Positions 14,043-22,324 are shown, counted from the first letter of the stretch. The stretch: DNA of 25,888 bases from Anaerolineae bacterium (GCA_020851855.1 JADZBY010000484.1:1-25888); one strand, 5' to 3'. The notes: generated by a model not told the origin, from the sequence alone. Numbers and translations are program-made.

Positions 14043-14705
14043 TTACCGCGCCGGGATATTCAGGGCGGCCAGCAGATCCGCCGTCACCTGCTCGATGGAG
14101 CGGTTGGCGTCGATCTCGCGCAGCACGCCCTTGCGCTGGTAAAAGTCCAGCAGCGGCGCGGTTTTCTCATAGAACGTATCAATGCGCTTCGCGGCGGCTT
14201 CCGGCGTATCGTCGGGCCGTTGCCGCAGCGCCGCGCCGTCGATGTCACACACGCCCACCACTTTGGGCGGGTTGGTCTTCACATTGTACACGTGATGCGG
14301 GTCGAGCGAGCACTCCCAGCGCGACGAAATGCGGCTGATGGCCTCGTCCCGGCTCAGCTTCAGGTACGGCACGACGTTGACCGCCTGCCCCGTCTCCGCC
14401 AGCAGCTTATCCAGCGCCTCGGCCTGCGGCAGCGTGCGCGGGAAGCCGTCGAAGATCGCGCCGCGCGCCGCATCGGGCTGCGCCAGACGCTCGCGCACCA
14501 CCTGGATGGTGGTCGCATCGGGCACGAGGTCGCCGCGCTTCATGATGGCCTGGATTTCCTGAGCCAGCGGCGTTTCCTGGCTCTCCATCGCCCGGAACAG
14601 CCCGCCCGTCGTGATGTGCGGCAGGCCGGCTTTCTGGGTCAGGATGGCGGCCTGGGTCCCTTTTCCAGAACCCTGGACGCCCATCAAGACAATGTACATG
14701 CCCAT
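14043..14705 (-). CDS. adk: Adenylate kinase
   Basis: The 220-residue enzyme interconverts ATP plus AMP and two ADP. The P-loop is GVQGSGKGTQ (9-18) and DGFPRT (86-91) binds AMP. The LID domain is of the long type, but its metal site is unusual: where zinc-binding forms have four cysteines (or three and Asp), this sequence shows C132, D135, C153 and D156. Either a Cys-Asp mixed site or loss of zinc is possible. AGGA is five bases before the ATG at 14705. It lies 12 bases after secY. Confidence 0.96.
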   Translation of the reverse strand: MGMYIVLMGVQGSGKGTQAAILTQKAGLPHITTGGLFRAMESQETPLAQEIQAIMKRGDLVPDATTIQVVRERLAQPDAARGAIFDGFPRTLPQAEALDKLLAETGQAVNVVPYLKLSRDEAISRISSRWECSLDPHHVYNVKTNPPKVVGVCDIDGAALRQRPDDTPEAAAKRIDTFYEKTAPLLDFYQRKGVLREIDANRSIEQVTADLLAALNIPAR

Positions 14706-14717
14706 GTGTGTCCTGAC

Positions 14718-16049
14718 CTACCGCATGAAGCCTTCGTAATTGCGCATGACGAGCTGGGCTTCAAGCTGACGCATGGTATCGACCACGACGCCCACGACGA
14801 TGATCAGACCCGCCGAGCCGATGACGGTGGCCGGGTTCGCGCCGCGCGCCGCGCCTTCGAGGCGGCCCGTCAGCAGGTAATCGACCAGGATCGTGATGCC
14901 GGGCAGCACCGCCGCGATGCCCAGGAACAGCGCCCCGGCGAACGTGATGCGGCGCGTCACCTTCGTGATGTAGTCCTGCGTGCGCTTGCCGGGCCGGATG
15001 CCGGGGATGAACCCGCCCTGCCGCTGCAAGTTGTCGCCCAGGTTCTGCTGCTGGATCATCACGTCCGTGTAGAAGTACGTGAACCCGACGACCAGCGCAA
15101 AGGTGAAGGCCCAGTACCAAAAGCCGGAGTTCGTCGCAAACGTCTCGCTCAGCCACGCCCCGAAAGGCGTCCCGGAGAAGAAGATGCCGCCGATGACCGC
15201 CGGGAAGGTGACGAGCGCCTGGGCGAAGATGAGCGGGATCATGCCGACCGCGTTCACGCGCAACGGGATGTGCGTCGAGCCGCCGCCGTATTGCCGCCGC
15301 CCGCGCACCCGTTTGCCGTATTGGACCGGGATGCGCCGCACGCCTTCCTGGATGACGATGATCGCCACCACCGTGACCAACGTGATCAGCACGAACATGA
15401 GCACGTTGTACAGCCACCACTCCGTATCGCCCAGCAGGATGCCGAAGCTACGCGGGACTTGCGCCACGATGCCGCCGAAGATGATCATCGAGATGCCGTT
15501 GCCGATGCCCTCTTCGGTGATCAGGTTGCCGAGCCAGATAGCGAGCATCGTGCCCGCTGTCATGGTCGCCAGGACTTGCACGGTGAGTAAGAAATTCGTG
15601 CCGTAACCGGGGATAATCTGCCCGCTCGCCACGAAGCTCTGCATGATGTTGATCTGGCCCACCGCCTGCAACAGGCCCATCGGGATGGCCAGGAAATACG
15701 TGTACTGGTTGAGCTTCTCCTGGCCGCCCGGCTCCTTCTGGATGCGCTCCAGGGCCGGGATGACGCCGGTGAGAAGCTGCAGGATGATCTGCGCGGTGAT
15801 GTACGGGTACACACCGTTGGCCAGCACGCTGAAGTTCGTCACCGCGCCGCCCGACAGCAGATTGAGCACCTGCAAAAAGCCCGCGCCTTCGCTGCCCGTC
15901 AGCAGACCTTCCAGCGCGCTGCGGTTGACGCCCGGAACCGGGACATGCGTCGCAAACTGGTAGATCAGCAGGATGAAGATCGTGAATAGAATCTTTCGGC
16001 GCAGATCCGGCAACCGGATGGCATTGCGCACAGCATCCAAGAGTTGCAT
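14718..16049 (-). CDS. secY: Preprotein translocase subunit SecY
   Basis: At 443 residues with ten hydrophobic helices it is the pore of the Sec translocon in the cytoplasmic membrane. The N-terminus LRRKILFTIFILLIYQFATH and helix 1 are typical. The cytosolic loop PVQYGKRVRGRRQYGGGSTH binds the ribosome and SecA. GFIPGIRPGKRTQDYI is the conserved loop before helix 9. It follows rplO by 72 bases; that gap contains a strong hairpin. GAGGA lies about eight bases before the ATG. Confidence 0.98.
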   Translation of the reverse strand: MQLLDAVRNAIRLPDLRRKILFTIFILLIYQFATHVPVPGVNRSALEGLLTGSEGAGFLQVLNLLSGGAVTNFSVLANGVYPYITAQIILQLLTGVIPALERIQKEPGGQEKLNQYTYFLAIPMGLLQAVGQINIMQSFVASGQIIPGYGTNFLLTVQVLATMTAGTMLAIWLGNLITEEGIGNGISMIIFGGIVAQVPRSFGILLGDTEWWLYNVLMFVLITLVTVVAIIVIQEGVRRIPVQYGKRVRGRRQYGGGSTHIPLRVNAVGMIPLIFAQALVTFPAVIGGIFFSGTPFGAWLSETFATNSGFWYWAFTFALVVGFTYFYTDVMIQQQNLGDNLQRQGGFIPGIRPGKRTQDYITKVTRRITFAGALFLGIAAVLPGITILVDYLLTGRLEGAARGANPATVIGSAGLIIVVGVVVDTMRQLEAQLVMRNYEGFMR

Positions 16050-16073
16050 TGAAAGTGTCCTCTAAGACCTCGT

Positions 16074-16109
16074 GGCGGCTTCCAGGCGCACCGTGGCGCG
16101 GAAACCGCC
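16074..16109 (-). promoter_or_regulatory. Strong hairpin in the rplO-secY gap
   Basis: In the mRNA, GGCGGUUUCC (16109-16100) and GGAAGCCGCC (16083-16074) form a 10-bp stem with one G-U. An inner GCGC/GCGC pairing can extend it. It ends 24 bases before the secY start codon and is not followed by a U run. A role in mRNA processing or in setting the secY level relative to ribosomal proteins is possible. Confidence 0.55.
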
Positions 16110-16121
16110 TGCCTTTGCTGA

Positions 16122-16643
16122 CTAAGCCTGCTCGGCGTTGGGGCGCTTTGCTTTGGGCAACTTCTTGATGGTGGCGCGTGCGCCCCGCAGGGCCAGCGGG
16201 ATGTGAGTCACGCTGCCGCCAGCGGCTTCGATCTTCTCGCGCGCGCTCTTCGTGAAGCGGTGCGCGCTCACCTGCAATGTCGCCTTCAACTCCCCATCGC
16301 CCAGCACGACCACCGGCTGATCGGCCTCTTTGATCAGGCCCGCCTGCGCCAGCGTTTCGGGCGTGACAGTCGCGCCGGACTTGAACACCTCGGCCAGCGC
16401 CGCCACGTTCACTTCCTGGTAGGCGATGCGGAACAGGTTCGTGAAGCCGCGCTTGAAGGGCAGCCGCCGCACCAGCGGGAGCTGACCGCCTTCAAAGTAC
16501 GGCGCTTTCGTGCCGCCGGGCCGCGCATTCTGGCCCTTCGTCCCGCGCCCGGCGGTCTTGCCTTTGCCCGCCGAGATACCCCGGCCCACGCGGGTGCGCT
16601 TCTTGCGCGAACCCGGATCGGGCCGCAGATCGTGGAGCTTCAT
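16122..16643 (-). CDS. rplO: 50S ribosomal protein L15
   Basis: The 173-residue product starts MKLHDLRPDPGSRKKRTRVG and continues with the glycine-rich GRGISAGKGKTAGRGTKGQNAR stretch that threads into 23S rRNA; LVRRLPFKRGFTN follows. It is about 25 residues longer than the common form, the extra being a basic C-terminal tail. The ATG overlaps the rpmD stop (ATGA), indicating coupling. Confidence 0.97.
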   Translation of the reverse strand: MKLHDLRPDPGSRKKRTRVGRGISAGKGKTAGRGTKGQNARPGGTKAPYFEGGQLPLVRRLPFKRGFTNLFRIAYQEVNVAALAEVFKSGATVTPETLAQAGLIKEADQPVVVLGDGELKATLQVSAHRFTKSAREKIEAAGGSVTHIPLALRGARATIKKLPKAKRPNAEQA

Positions 16644-16849
16644 TCTTCCACTTCCTCCACCTTGACCAGGTGACTCACCTTCGTGATCATCCCGCGCACC
16701 GACGGGTTATCGGGGTGCGTGATGGTCATGTGCATACGCTTCAGGCCGAGCGCCTTCACCGTCAGTTTGTGCGTCTGCTGGTTGCCAATCGGGCTTTTCA
16801 CCAGCGTGACGCGCAGCTTCTTCTCTTTGGTGACCTGCTTCTTGGCCAT
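16640..16849 (-). CDS. rpmD: 50S ribosomal protein L30
   Basis: A 69-residue protein. KLRVTLVKSPIGNQQTHKLT followed by VKALGLKRMHMTITHPDNPS is the L30 core, with a short Lys-rich N-terminal extension and an acidic end. It sits between rpsE (six-base gap) and rplO (4-base overlap), the standard spc position. It is a small large-subunit protein that binds 23S rRNA. Confidence 0.97.
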   Translation of the reverse strand: MAKKQVTKEKKLRVTLVKSPIGNQQTHKLTVKALGLKRMHMTITHPDNPSVRGMITKVSHLVKVEEVEE

Positions 16850-16855
16850 CGCTCC

Positions 16856-17398
16856 TTACTCCTCGCCCCGGCGCATCCAGAACGGCTTAAGCGCCTGCGG
16901 CTCCTTGCCGCGCATCCGCGCCAGTTCTTCTGCGCTGCGCAGCTGTTCCAGGGCCTTCAGCGTGGCGTTCACCACGTTGAGCATGTTGTTGCTGCCCTGG
17001 CTCTTGCTCAGGATGTCGCGCACGCCGGCGGCTTCGAGCACCGCACGCACCCCGCCGCCCGCGATAACGCCCGTGCCCGGCGACGCCGGGCGGAGCATCA
17101 CGGTCGCACCGCCATAATGGGCGATGACCGGGTGCGGGATGGTCGTCCCCGCCAGATGCACAACCGTCATGCGGCGGCGCGCCGCATCGGTCCCTTTACG
17201 GATCGAGTCGGGCACGCCACGGGACTTGCCCACGCCCATGCCGACGCGCCCCCGGTTATCGCCCACGACCACGACGGTGCGGAAGGCAAAGCGACGCCCG
17301 CCCTTCACCACCTTCGCAACGCGGCTGATATCCACGACGCGCTCGTCAAGCTCTTCGCGGTCTTCTTCGCGCTCGCGGCGCGACTCACGTTTCGCCAT
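16856..17398 (-). CDS. rpsE: 30S ribosomal protein S5
   Basis: The 180-residue product has the double-stranded RNA-binding segment FRTVVVVGDNRGRVGMGVGK and the C-terminal block ASPGTGVIAGGGVRAVLEAA, both S5 hallmarks. An Arg/Glu-rich N-terminal extension (1-22) makes it a little longer than usual. It helps form the mRNA entry channel and affects decoding accuracy. It lies 48 bases after rplR and six bases before rpmD. Confidence 0.97.
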   Translation of the reverse strand: MAKRESRREREEDREELDERVVDISRVAKVVKGGRRFAFRTVVVVGDNRGRVGMGVGKSRGVPDSIRKGTDAARRRMTVVHLAGTTIPHPVIAHYGGATVMLRPASPGTGVIAGGGVRAVLEAAGVRDILSKSQGSNNMLNVVNATLKALEQLRSAEELARMRGKEPQALKPFWMRRGEE

Positions 17399-17446
17399 AT
17401 CGACAAATTCTCCAGCGCGATTCGCTTCTTCGTTTGAAACCTGACT

Positions 17447-17815
17447 TTAAAAGTCCAGGCCAGCTTCGCGCGCGCCGTCGGCGAGCGCTTTGATCCGCCC
17501 GTGATACTGGTGGCCGCCCCGGTCGAACACCACCTGCGTGACGCCCGCCGCCTTGGCCCGCTGGGCGATGTATTGCCCGACGATCTTCGCCTCTTCCTGC
17601 TTGGGCTTGCCCGCGATGGCCTTGCGGATTTCGCGGTCCACCGTGGACGCCGACACCAGGGTGCGGCCCACCGTGTCATCGATCACCTGGGCATAGATGT
17701 GCTCCAGGCTGCGATACACCGCCAGGCGCGGGCGCTCCGCCGTCCCGGAGACTTTGCGGCGAACCCGAATGTGGCGGCGAATGCGCGATTCGCGTTTGAC
17801 TTTTGCCTTGTCCAT
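17447..17815 (-). CDS. rplR: 50S ribosomal protein L18
   Basis: At 122 residues it has the normal length. The basic N-terminus RESRIRRHIRVRRKVSGTAE is followed by RPRLAVYRSLEHIYAQVIDD and VVFDRGGHQYHGRIKALADG, the L18 pattern. It binds 5S rRNA with L5. It follows rplF with a three-base gap. Confidence 0.97.
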   Translation of the reverse strand: MDKAKVKRESRIRRHIRVRRKVSGTAERPRLAVYRSLEHIYAQVIDDTVGRTLVSASTVDREIRKAIAGKPKQEEAKIVGQYIAQRAKAAGVTQVVFDRGGHQYHGRIKALADGAREAGLDF

Positions 17816-17818
17816 CGC

Positions 17819-18364
17819 TTACTTACCCTTGCCCGCCTTACCGGCCTTGCGGCGAATGACCTCGTTGCTGTAGCGAATGCCCTTGCCGCCATACGGCTCC
17901 GGCGGTCGCAAGCTGCGAATGTTCGCCGCGGTCTGGCCGACCAGTTGCCGGTCAATGCCCTCGACATCGATGCTGACGCCGCGATCACCCAGCCGAAAGC
18001 TGATGCCCTGCGGCGCCGGGAACTCAATCGGGTGCGAATAGCCCAGGAAGAGCACCAGGTCCTTGCCCTTCATCTCGGCGTGATAACCGACGCCTTCGAT
18101 GACGAGCGTCTTCTTGAAGCCCTGGGTCACTCCGGTGACCATGTTGTTGATCAGCGCGCGCGTCAGGCCGTGCAGGGCGCGGTTCTCGCGCTCGTCGTTC
18201 GGGCGCACCACCTGGAGCGTGCCGTCTTCGACGCTGACCGTCATGTTCGGGTGCGCGACCATCTGCAACTCGCCCTTCGGTCCCTTCACGCTGACCGCCT
18301 GGCCGTCGACGTTGATCTGCACCTTGGCCGGGATGGCTACCGGCTTCTTGCCAATTCGAGACAT
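17819..18364 (-). CDS. rplF: 50S ribosomal protein L6
   Basis: The 181-residue product begins MSRIGKKPVAIPAKVQINVD, contains VSVKGPKGEL and ends with the signature PEPYGGKGIRYSNEVIRRKAG. It has two tandem L6 folds and lies near the factor-binding site of the large subunit. It follows rpsH by 24 bases and precedes rplR by three. Confidence 0.98.
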   Translation of the reverse strand: MSRIGKKPVAIPAKVQINVDGQAVSVKGPKGELQMVAHPNMTVSVEDGTLQVVRPNDERENRALHGLTRALINNMVTGVTQGFKKTLVIEGVGYHAEMKGKDLVLFLGYSHPIEFPAPQGISFRLGDRGVSIDVEGIDRQLVGQTAANIRSLRPPEPYGGKGIRYSNEVIRRKAGKAGKGK

Positions 18365-18388
18365 CGCCTAACCTCCGCTTCGCCCGGC

Positions 18389-18790
18389 TTACCAGACGTA
18401 GCCGATGACTTCACCGCCCATGCCGGAGCGCCGGGCCTCTTCGCCCGTCATGACACCCTTGGGCGTAGACATGATGGCGATGCCCATGCCGCTGAGCACC
18501 CAGGGGATATTCCCCTTGCCGGCGTAGACACGGCGGCCCGGGCTGCTCACGCGCTGGATGTGGGTGATCACCGGCCTACGCTCGCGGCGCTGGCCGTAGT
18601 ACTTCAGGTCAATGGTCAGTTCCGGCTTCGGCCCTTCGCTGACGGCGAAGCCTTCGATATATCCTTCACGCTGCAACAAGTCGGTGATGGCGACCTTCAG
18701 CTTGGAGCTGGGCAGGCTGACCTGCTTGTGGCCGGCCATCAGCGCGTTGCGAATGCGCGTGAACAGATCGGCAATCGGATCACTGTGCAT
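18389..18790 (-). CDS. rpsH: 30S ribosomal protein S8
   Basis: The 133-residue product starts MHSDPIADLFTRIRNALMAG. Its C-terminal RNA-binding part has RVYAGKGNIPWVLSGMGIAI and MTGEEARRSGMGGEVIGYVW. S8 binds the central domain of 16S rRNA, and in Escherichia coli it represses the spc operon; whether that holds here is not visible. It lies 17 bases after rpsN. Confidence 0.98.
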   Translation of the reverse strand: MHSDPIADLFTRIRNALMAGHKQVSLPSSKLKVAITDLLQREGYIEGFAVSEGPKPELTIDLKYYGQRRERRPVITHIQRVSSPGRRVYAGKGNIPWVLSGMGIAIMSTPKGVMTGEEARRSGMGGEVIGYVW

Positions 18791-18807
18791 AGCGGCGCTT
18801 CCTTACC

Positions 18808-19014
18808 TCACCAGCTCGACTTGACCACGCCAGGAATCTTGCCCTGTAGCGCCAGTTCCCGGAAATGGATACGGCACAGCCCAAAGCGGCGAATGTATCC
18901 GCGCGGGCGGCCACACACTTTGCCCGAATGCGGGTCGATGTACTGGCAACGATTCCGAACGCGCACCTTGTACTTGCGGTTGCCCTCGCGTGCCACAATC
19001 GATTTCTTGGCCAT
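18808..19014 (-). CDS. rpsN: 30S ribosomal protein S14, zinc-type variant
   Basis: A 68-residue short-form S14 ending RELALQGKIPGVVKSSW. The usual zinc site of short S14 is CxxC...CxxC. Here the first pair is C23-x10-C34, with an insertion reading QYIDPHSGKV, and the second is C47-x2-H50, so the site would be Cys3His. The core GRPRGYIRRFGLCR is normal and the frame is intact, so this is a real variant and not a frameshift. It lies between rplE and rpsH, the spc position. Confidence 0.95.
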   Translation of the reverse strand: MAKKSIVAREGNRKYKVRVRNRCQYIDPHSGKVCGRPRGYIRRFGLCRIHFRELALQGKIPGVVKSSW

Positions 19015-19025
19015 CTCAAACGCTC

Positions 19026-19568
19026 CTAGTTCTCACGGAATGGCATGCCGAGCAGGGCAAGCAACCGGCGCCCTTCTTCGTCCGTCCGGGCCGTGGTGAC
19101 AATCGAGATTTCCATCCCGCGCACCTTGTCAATCTTGTCGTACTCGATCTCCGGGAAAATGAGCTGCTCCCGCAGACCCAGCGTAAAGTTGCCACGGCCA
19201 TCGAACCCATTCGCGCTGATGCCCCGGAAGTCGCGCGTGCGGGGCAGCGCCAGATTGATCAGGCGGTCCAGCAGCGACCACATGCGCTCGCCGCGCAGGT
19301 CGACTTTGACGCCGATGGCGCGCCCCTCGCGCAGCTTGAAGCTGGCGATGCTGGTCTTGGCTTTGGTGATCACCGGCTTCTGGCCCGCGATCTTCGTCAG
19401 ATCATCGACCGCGCCATCGAGGGCCTTGGCGTTATCAAGCGCCTCGCCCACGCCGATGTTGATCACCACCTTCGCAATGCGCGGCGCCTGCATGGGATTC
19501 GCGTAGTTGAATTCCTTCATCAGGGCCGGAACGACGTTCTCGCGGTAGTGTTGCTTCAGGTTAGGCAT
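19026..19568 (-). CDS. rplE: 50S ribosomal protein L5
   Basis: The 180-residue product starts MPNLKQHYRENVVPALMKEF and contains PRIAKVVINIGVGEALDNAK, ITKAKTSIASFKLREGRAIG and RTRDFRGISANGFDGRGNFT, all L5 signatures. It binds 5S rRNA in the central protuberance. Its ATG overlaps the rplX stop by one base (TGATG), indicating coupled translation. Confidence 0.98.
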   Translation of the reverse strand: MPNLKQHYRENVVPALMKEFNYANPMQAPRIAKVVINIGVGEALDNAKALDGAVDDLTKIAGQKPVITKAKTSIASFKLREGRAIGVKVDLRGERMWSLLDRLINLALPRTRDFRGISANGFDGRGNFTLGLREQLIFPEIEYDKIDKVRGMEISIVTTARTDEEGRRLLALLGMPFREN

Positions 19569-19891
19569 CAGTCGATATCCTGGTTACACTGCTTGCAATA
19601 ACGCACCTTGCGCCCGTCCTCGTTGAAACGGACACCGACGCGCGTGCGCTTGTCGCAGGAGTTGCATACCAGCATGACCTTCGACAGGTTGATGGGAGCC
19701 TCGAACTCGATGATGCCCGGCTTGATCTGCTGGCGGCCCGCCTGCTGCGGTTTCTGATGCTTCTTGACGATATTGACGCGCTCGACGATGACGCGGTTTT
19801 CCTTGGGCAGCACGACGCGCACTTCGCCGCGCACGCCGACATCCTTGCCCGCAATCACCTCGACCTTGTCACCCTTCTTGATCCTTTGCAT
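19568..19891 (-). CDS. rplX: 50S ribosomal protein L24 (zinc-ribbon form)
   Basis: The 107-residue product has the KOW motif region KKGDKVEVIAGKDVGVRGEV, then VNIVKKHQKP. The C-terminal part carries two CxxC pairs, C76/C79 and C99/C102, as in zinc-binding L24 forms. L24 starts assembly of the large subunit. It lies 27 bases after rplN. Confidence 0.97.
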   Translation of the reverse strand: MQRIKKGDKVEVIAGKDVGVRGEVRVVLPKENRVIVERVNIVKKHQKPQQAGRQQIKPGIIEFEAPINLSKVMLVCNSCDKRTRVGVRFNEDGRKVRYCKQCNQDID

Positions 19892-19918
19892 GGCACTCGT
19901 ACCTTTGCTGCCTTCGCC

Positions 19919-20290
19919 CTAGAGCGTTTCTGGCGCTAGCGCGGCAATCTTCGTGAACCCTTTGGCGCGAATCTCGCGCGCGACCGGCCCAAACACGCGG
20001 GTGCCTCGCGGGTTTTCACCGTCCGGTTCAAGGATGACCGCTGCATTATCATCAAAGCGGATGTACGAGCCATCGTCGCGGCGGTATTCTTTCGCCACCC
20101 GCACGATGACCGCCCGCACGATCTCGCTTTTTTTGACCATTCCCTGGGGCGCCGCCTGCTTCACCGTGGCGATGACTATATCGCCCACCGAGCCGTAGCG
20201 GCGCTTGGAGCCACCCATGACGCGGATCACCAGCAGCTCGCGCGCGCCGGTGTTGTCCGCCACTTTCAAGCGGGTTTCTTGCTGGATCAT
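19919..20290 (-). CDS. rplN: 50S ribosomal protein L14
   Basis: The 123-residue product starts MIQQETRLKVADNTGARELL and has GGSKRRYGSVGDIVIATVKQ and RGTRVFGPVAREIR, the L14 signature. It forms part of the subunit interface. Its ATG overlaps the rpsQ stop (ATGA). Confidence 0.98.
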   Translation of the reverse strand: MIQQETRLKVADNTGARELLVIRVMGGSKRRYGSVGDIVIATVKQAAPQGMVKKSEIVRAVIVRVAKEYRRDDGSYIRFDDNAAVILEPDGENPRGTRVFGPVAREIRAKGFTKIAALAPETL

Positions 20291-20553
20291 AGCGCTTCTT
20301 CTGACCTGCCTTTTTCAAGAACAGTCTCGAGCGCCCAGCGCTTGAGCTTGCTGTACGGGCGGCTCTCTACGATCTGGACCAAATCGCCCTCTTTGGCCTG
20401 GTTGGCCTCGTCATGGGCGTAAAACTTCCGCGTTTCGCGGACGACTTTGGCGTACACCGGGTGGCGCTTGGCCACATCCACCGTGACCACGATGGTCTTG
20501 TTCATCTTTGCGCTGGTCACATGCCCAACCAGCCGGCGGCGTGCATTAGGCAT
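20287..20553 (-). CDS. rpsQ: 30S ribosomal protein S17
   Basis: The 88-residue product has RRRLVGHVTSAKMNKTIVVT and EGDLVQIVESRPYSKLKRW, the OB-fold S17 signature. It binds helices in the 5' domain of 16S rRNA. Its start lies within the last codons of rpmC (8-base overlap) and its stop overlaps the rplN start. Confidence 0.97.
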   Translation of the reverse strand: MPNARRRLVGHVTSAKMNKTIVVTVDVAKRHPVYAKVVRETRKFYAHDEANQAKEGDLVQIVESRPYSKLKRWALETVLEKGRSEEAL

Positions 20554-20773
20554 TGCTGCCCTCCTCCCCGACGATCTGCCGTGCCAGCTCGCGCTCGTGC
20601 AGAACGGTCAGCATCCGCGCGATGTCCTTACGCAACACGGTCATCTGGTTCGGGTCTTCCAGCGAACCGGCTGCCCAGTTCAAGCGCAGCTTGAACAACT
20701 CCTCACGTTTCGTTTCCAGAAGGTTTGCCAGCTCGCTGCTGTCCATCTGGCGGATTTCTTTGGCCCGCATCAT
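20546..20773 (-). CDS. rpmC: 50S ribosomal protein L29
   Basis: The 75-residue two-helix protein has KEIRQMDSSELANLLETKRE and ELFKLRLNWAAGSLEDPNQM, the L29 pattern. It sits at the tunnel exit where nascent-chain factors dock. Two adjacent ATG codons (20773 and 20770) both overlap the rplP stop; either may be used. Confidence 0.96.
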   Translation of the reverse strand: MMRAKEIRQMDSSELANLLETKREELFKLRLNWAAGSLEDPNQMTVLRKDIARMLTVLHERELARQIVGEEGSNA

Positions 20774-21219
20774 TCCACCTCTTCGACGACGACTTCCTCG
20801 CCGGTGACGGGGTCGGTCCGCTTGACGAACTTCGTCTTGATCGGCATCTTGAAGCCGGCCAGACGCAGCGCCTGGCGCGCCGTGCTCTCATCAATGCCCG
20901 CCATCTCGAACAAGATGCGCCCAGGCTTGACCACAGCTACCCAGTGGTCGACCGCGCCCTTGCCCTTCCCCATGCGAGTCTCGGCAGGCTTTGCCGTCAC
21001 GGGCTTATCGGGGAAGATTCGTATCCACAAACGACCGCGGCGCTTGATGTAACGTACAATAGCGCGCCGCGCTGCTTCGATCTGGCGCTGCGTGATCCAG
21101 GCCGGTTCAAGCGCCTGTAGCCCGAAGTCGCCGAAATGAACGTCCGCGCCGCGAAGGTCCTTGCCCTTCATCCGGCCACGCATCTGCTTGCGGTATTTGA
21201 CCCGCTTCGGCATCAACAT
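20770..21219 (-). CDS. rplP: 50S ribosomal protein L16
   Basis: The 149-residue product starts MLMPKRVKYRKQMRGRMKGK, and has GDFGLQALEPAWITQRQIEA and ETRMGKGKGAVDHWVAVVKP. It organises the A-site region of the large subunit. KQMRGR replaces the commoner KQHRGR. The last 15 residues form an acidic tail beyond the usual end. It follows rpsC by 89 bases, in which only a weak CACAC/GTGTG hairpin (21239-21252) is seen. Confidence 0.97.
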   Translation of the reverse strand: MLMPKRVKYRKQMRGRMKGKDLRGADVHFGDFGLQALEPAWITQRQIEAARRAIVRYIKRRGRLWIRIFPDKPVTAKPAETRMGKGKGAVDHWVAVVKPGRILFEMAGIDESTARQALRLAGFKMPIKTKFVKRTDPVTGEEVVVEEVE

Positions 21220-21308
21220 AATCGTTATCCCCTGAGGTCACACGTCAGTGTGCGGCGGCGGTGGCGGCCCCGGTAGCGACAACGCGGCGGGGTCGATGGC
21301 CATCGCGC

Positions 21309-21980
21309 CTACTGACTCACATACACATCCGTCGGTTCGGGCGCGACTTCTTCCTGGAACTTCTCGCCCAGGTAGACCCACACCTTGACGCCGATGCGGC
21401 CATAGCCCGTCAGCGCCTCGGCGGTCGCATAGTCAATGTCCGAGCGCAGCGTATTGCGCGGCACACGGCCTTCCATCTGCGTCTCGCGCCGGGCCATCTC
21501 CGCGCCGGCCAAACGCCCGCTCACCACGATCTTGACGCCCTGTGCGCCCTGCCGCATCGCCTGCGAGATGGCGCGCTTCATCGCCCGGCTGTGGCCGATG
21601 CGGCGCTCCAGCTGCTGCGCGATGTTCTCGGCCACGAGCTGCGCGTTCAAGTCGGGCTTCTCGATCTCTTCGACCTCGACCTTGACCGTCTTGCCGGTCA
21701 GGTCCTGAAGGCCCTGGCGAATCTTCTTGACCTGCTCGCCCTTGCGCCCGATGATGATGCCCGGCTTCGCGGTGAAGATCGTCACGACGACCTGCGTCGG
21801 GTAGCGCTCGACCTCGACTTTGGCGATGCCGGCGTTGTCGGCGTTCTTGCGCAACCACTGGCGAATGGCGAAGTCCTCGTGCAGCATGGCGCTGTACCGC
21901 TCGCCCTCGGCATACCAGCGGCCTTCCCAGGTACGGTTGATCTTCAGCCGGAACCCAATCGGGTTTACTTTACGGCCCAT
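21309..21980 (-). CDS. rpsC: 30S ribosomal protein S3
   Basis: The 223-residue product begins MGRKVNPIGFRLKINRTWEG. The KH-domain loop is PGIIIGRKGEQVKKIRQGL, and GAQGVKIVVSGRLAGAEMAR plus GRIGVKVWVYLGEKF form the C-terminal domain. It lines the mRNA entry site and can act as an mRNA helicase element. Its ATG overlaps the rplV stop by one base. Confidence 0.98.
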   Translation of the reverse strand: MGRKVNPIGFRLKINRTWEGRWYAEGERYSAMLHEDFAIRQWLRKNADNAGIAKVEVERYPTQVVVTIFTAKPGIIIGRKGEQVKKIRQGLQDLTGKTVKVEVEEIEKPDLNAQLVAENIAQQLERRIGHSRAMKRAISQAMRQGAQGVKIVVSGRLAGAEMARRETQMEGRVPRNTLRSDIDYATAEALTGYGRIGVKVWVYLGEKFQEEVAPEPTDVYVSQ

Positions 21981-22321
21981 CAGTCCACCTCGCGCTCATC
22001 CAGGACCACGGTAAGATGCGAATAACGCCGGACACGGGGCTTGTAGCGGCCACGTGCGCCTGCCTTCATCCGCTTGAGCCGGAAGCTATCATCGGCGAAG
22101 ATCGTCTTCACGTACAGATCGAGCCGGTTCAGCTCAAAATTGTTCTCGGCGTTGGCGATAGCCGACTTGATCAGCTTGCTGACGTAACCTGCGCCCTTCT
22201 GGGGCATATACGCCAGAATCGCGAGCGCCTGGTCGGCATCCTTGCCGCGCACCTGGTCGCAGACCAGCCGTATTTTCTGTGGGCTGACCGGCAGACTGCG
22301 TGCAAATGCCCTTACTTCCAT
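21980..22321 (-). CDS. rplV: 50S ribosomal protein L22
   Basis: The 113-residue product contains VSPQKIRLVCDQVRGKDADQ, ALAILAYMPQKGAGYVSKLI and the tunnel-lining hairpin RMKAGARGRYKPRVRRYSHL. Macrolide contacts lie in this hairpin in known structures; nothing unusual is visible. It follows rpsS by three bases and overlaps rpsC by one. Confidence 0.98.
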   Translation of the reverse strand: MEVRAFARSLPVSPQKIRLVCDQVRGKDADQALAILAYMPQKGAGYVSKLIKSAIANAENNFELNRLDLYVKTIFADDSFRLKRMKAGARGRYKPRVRRYSHLTVVLDEREVD

Positions 22322-22324
22322 GCC

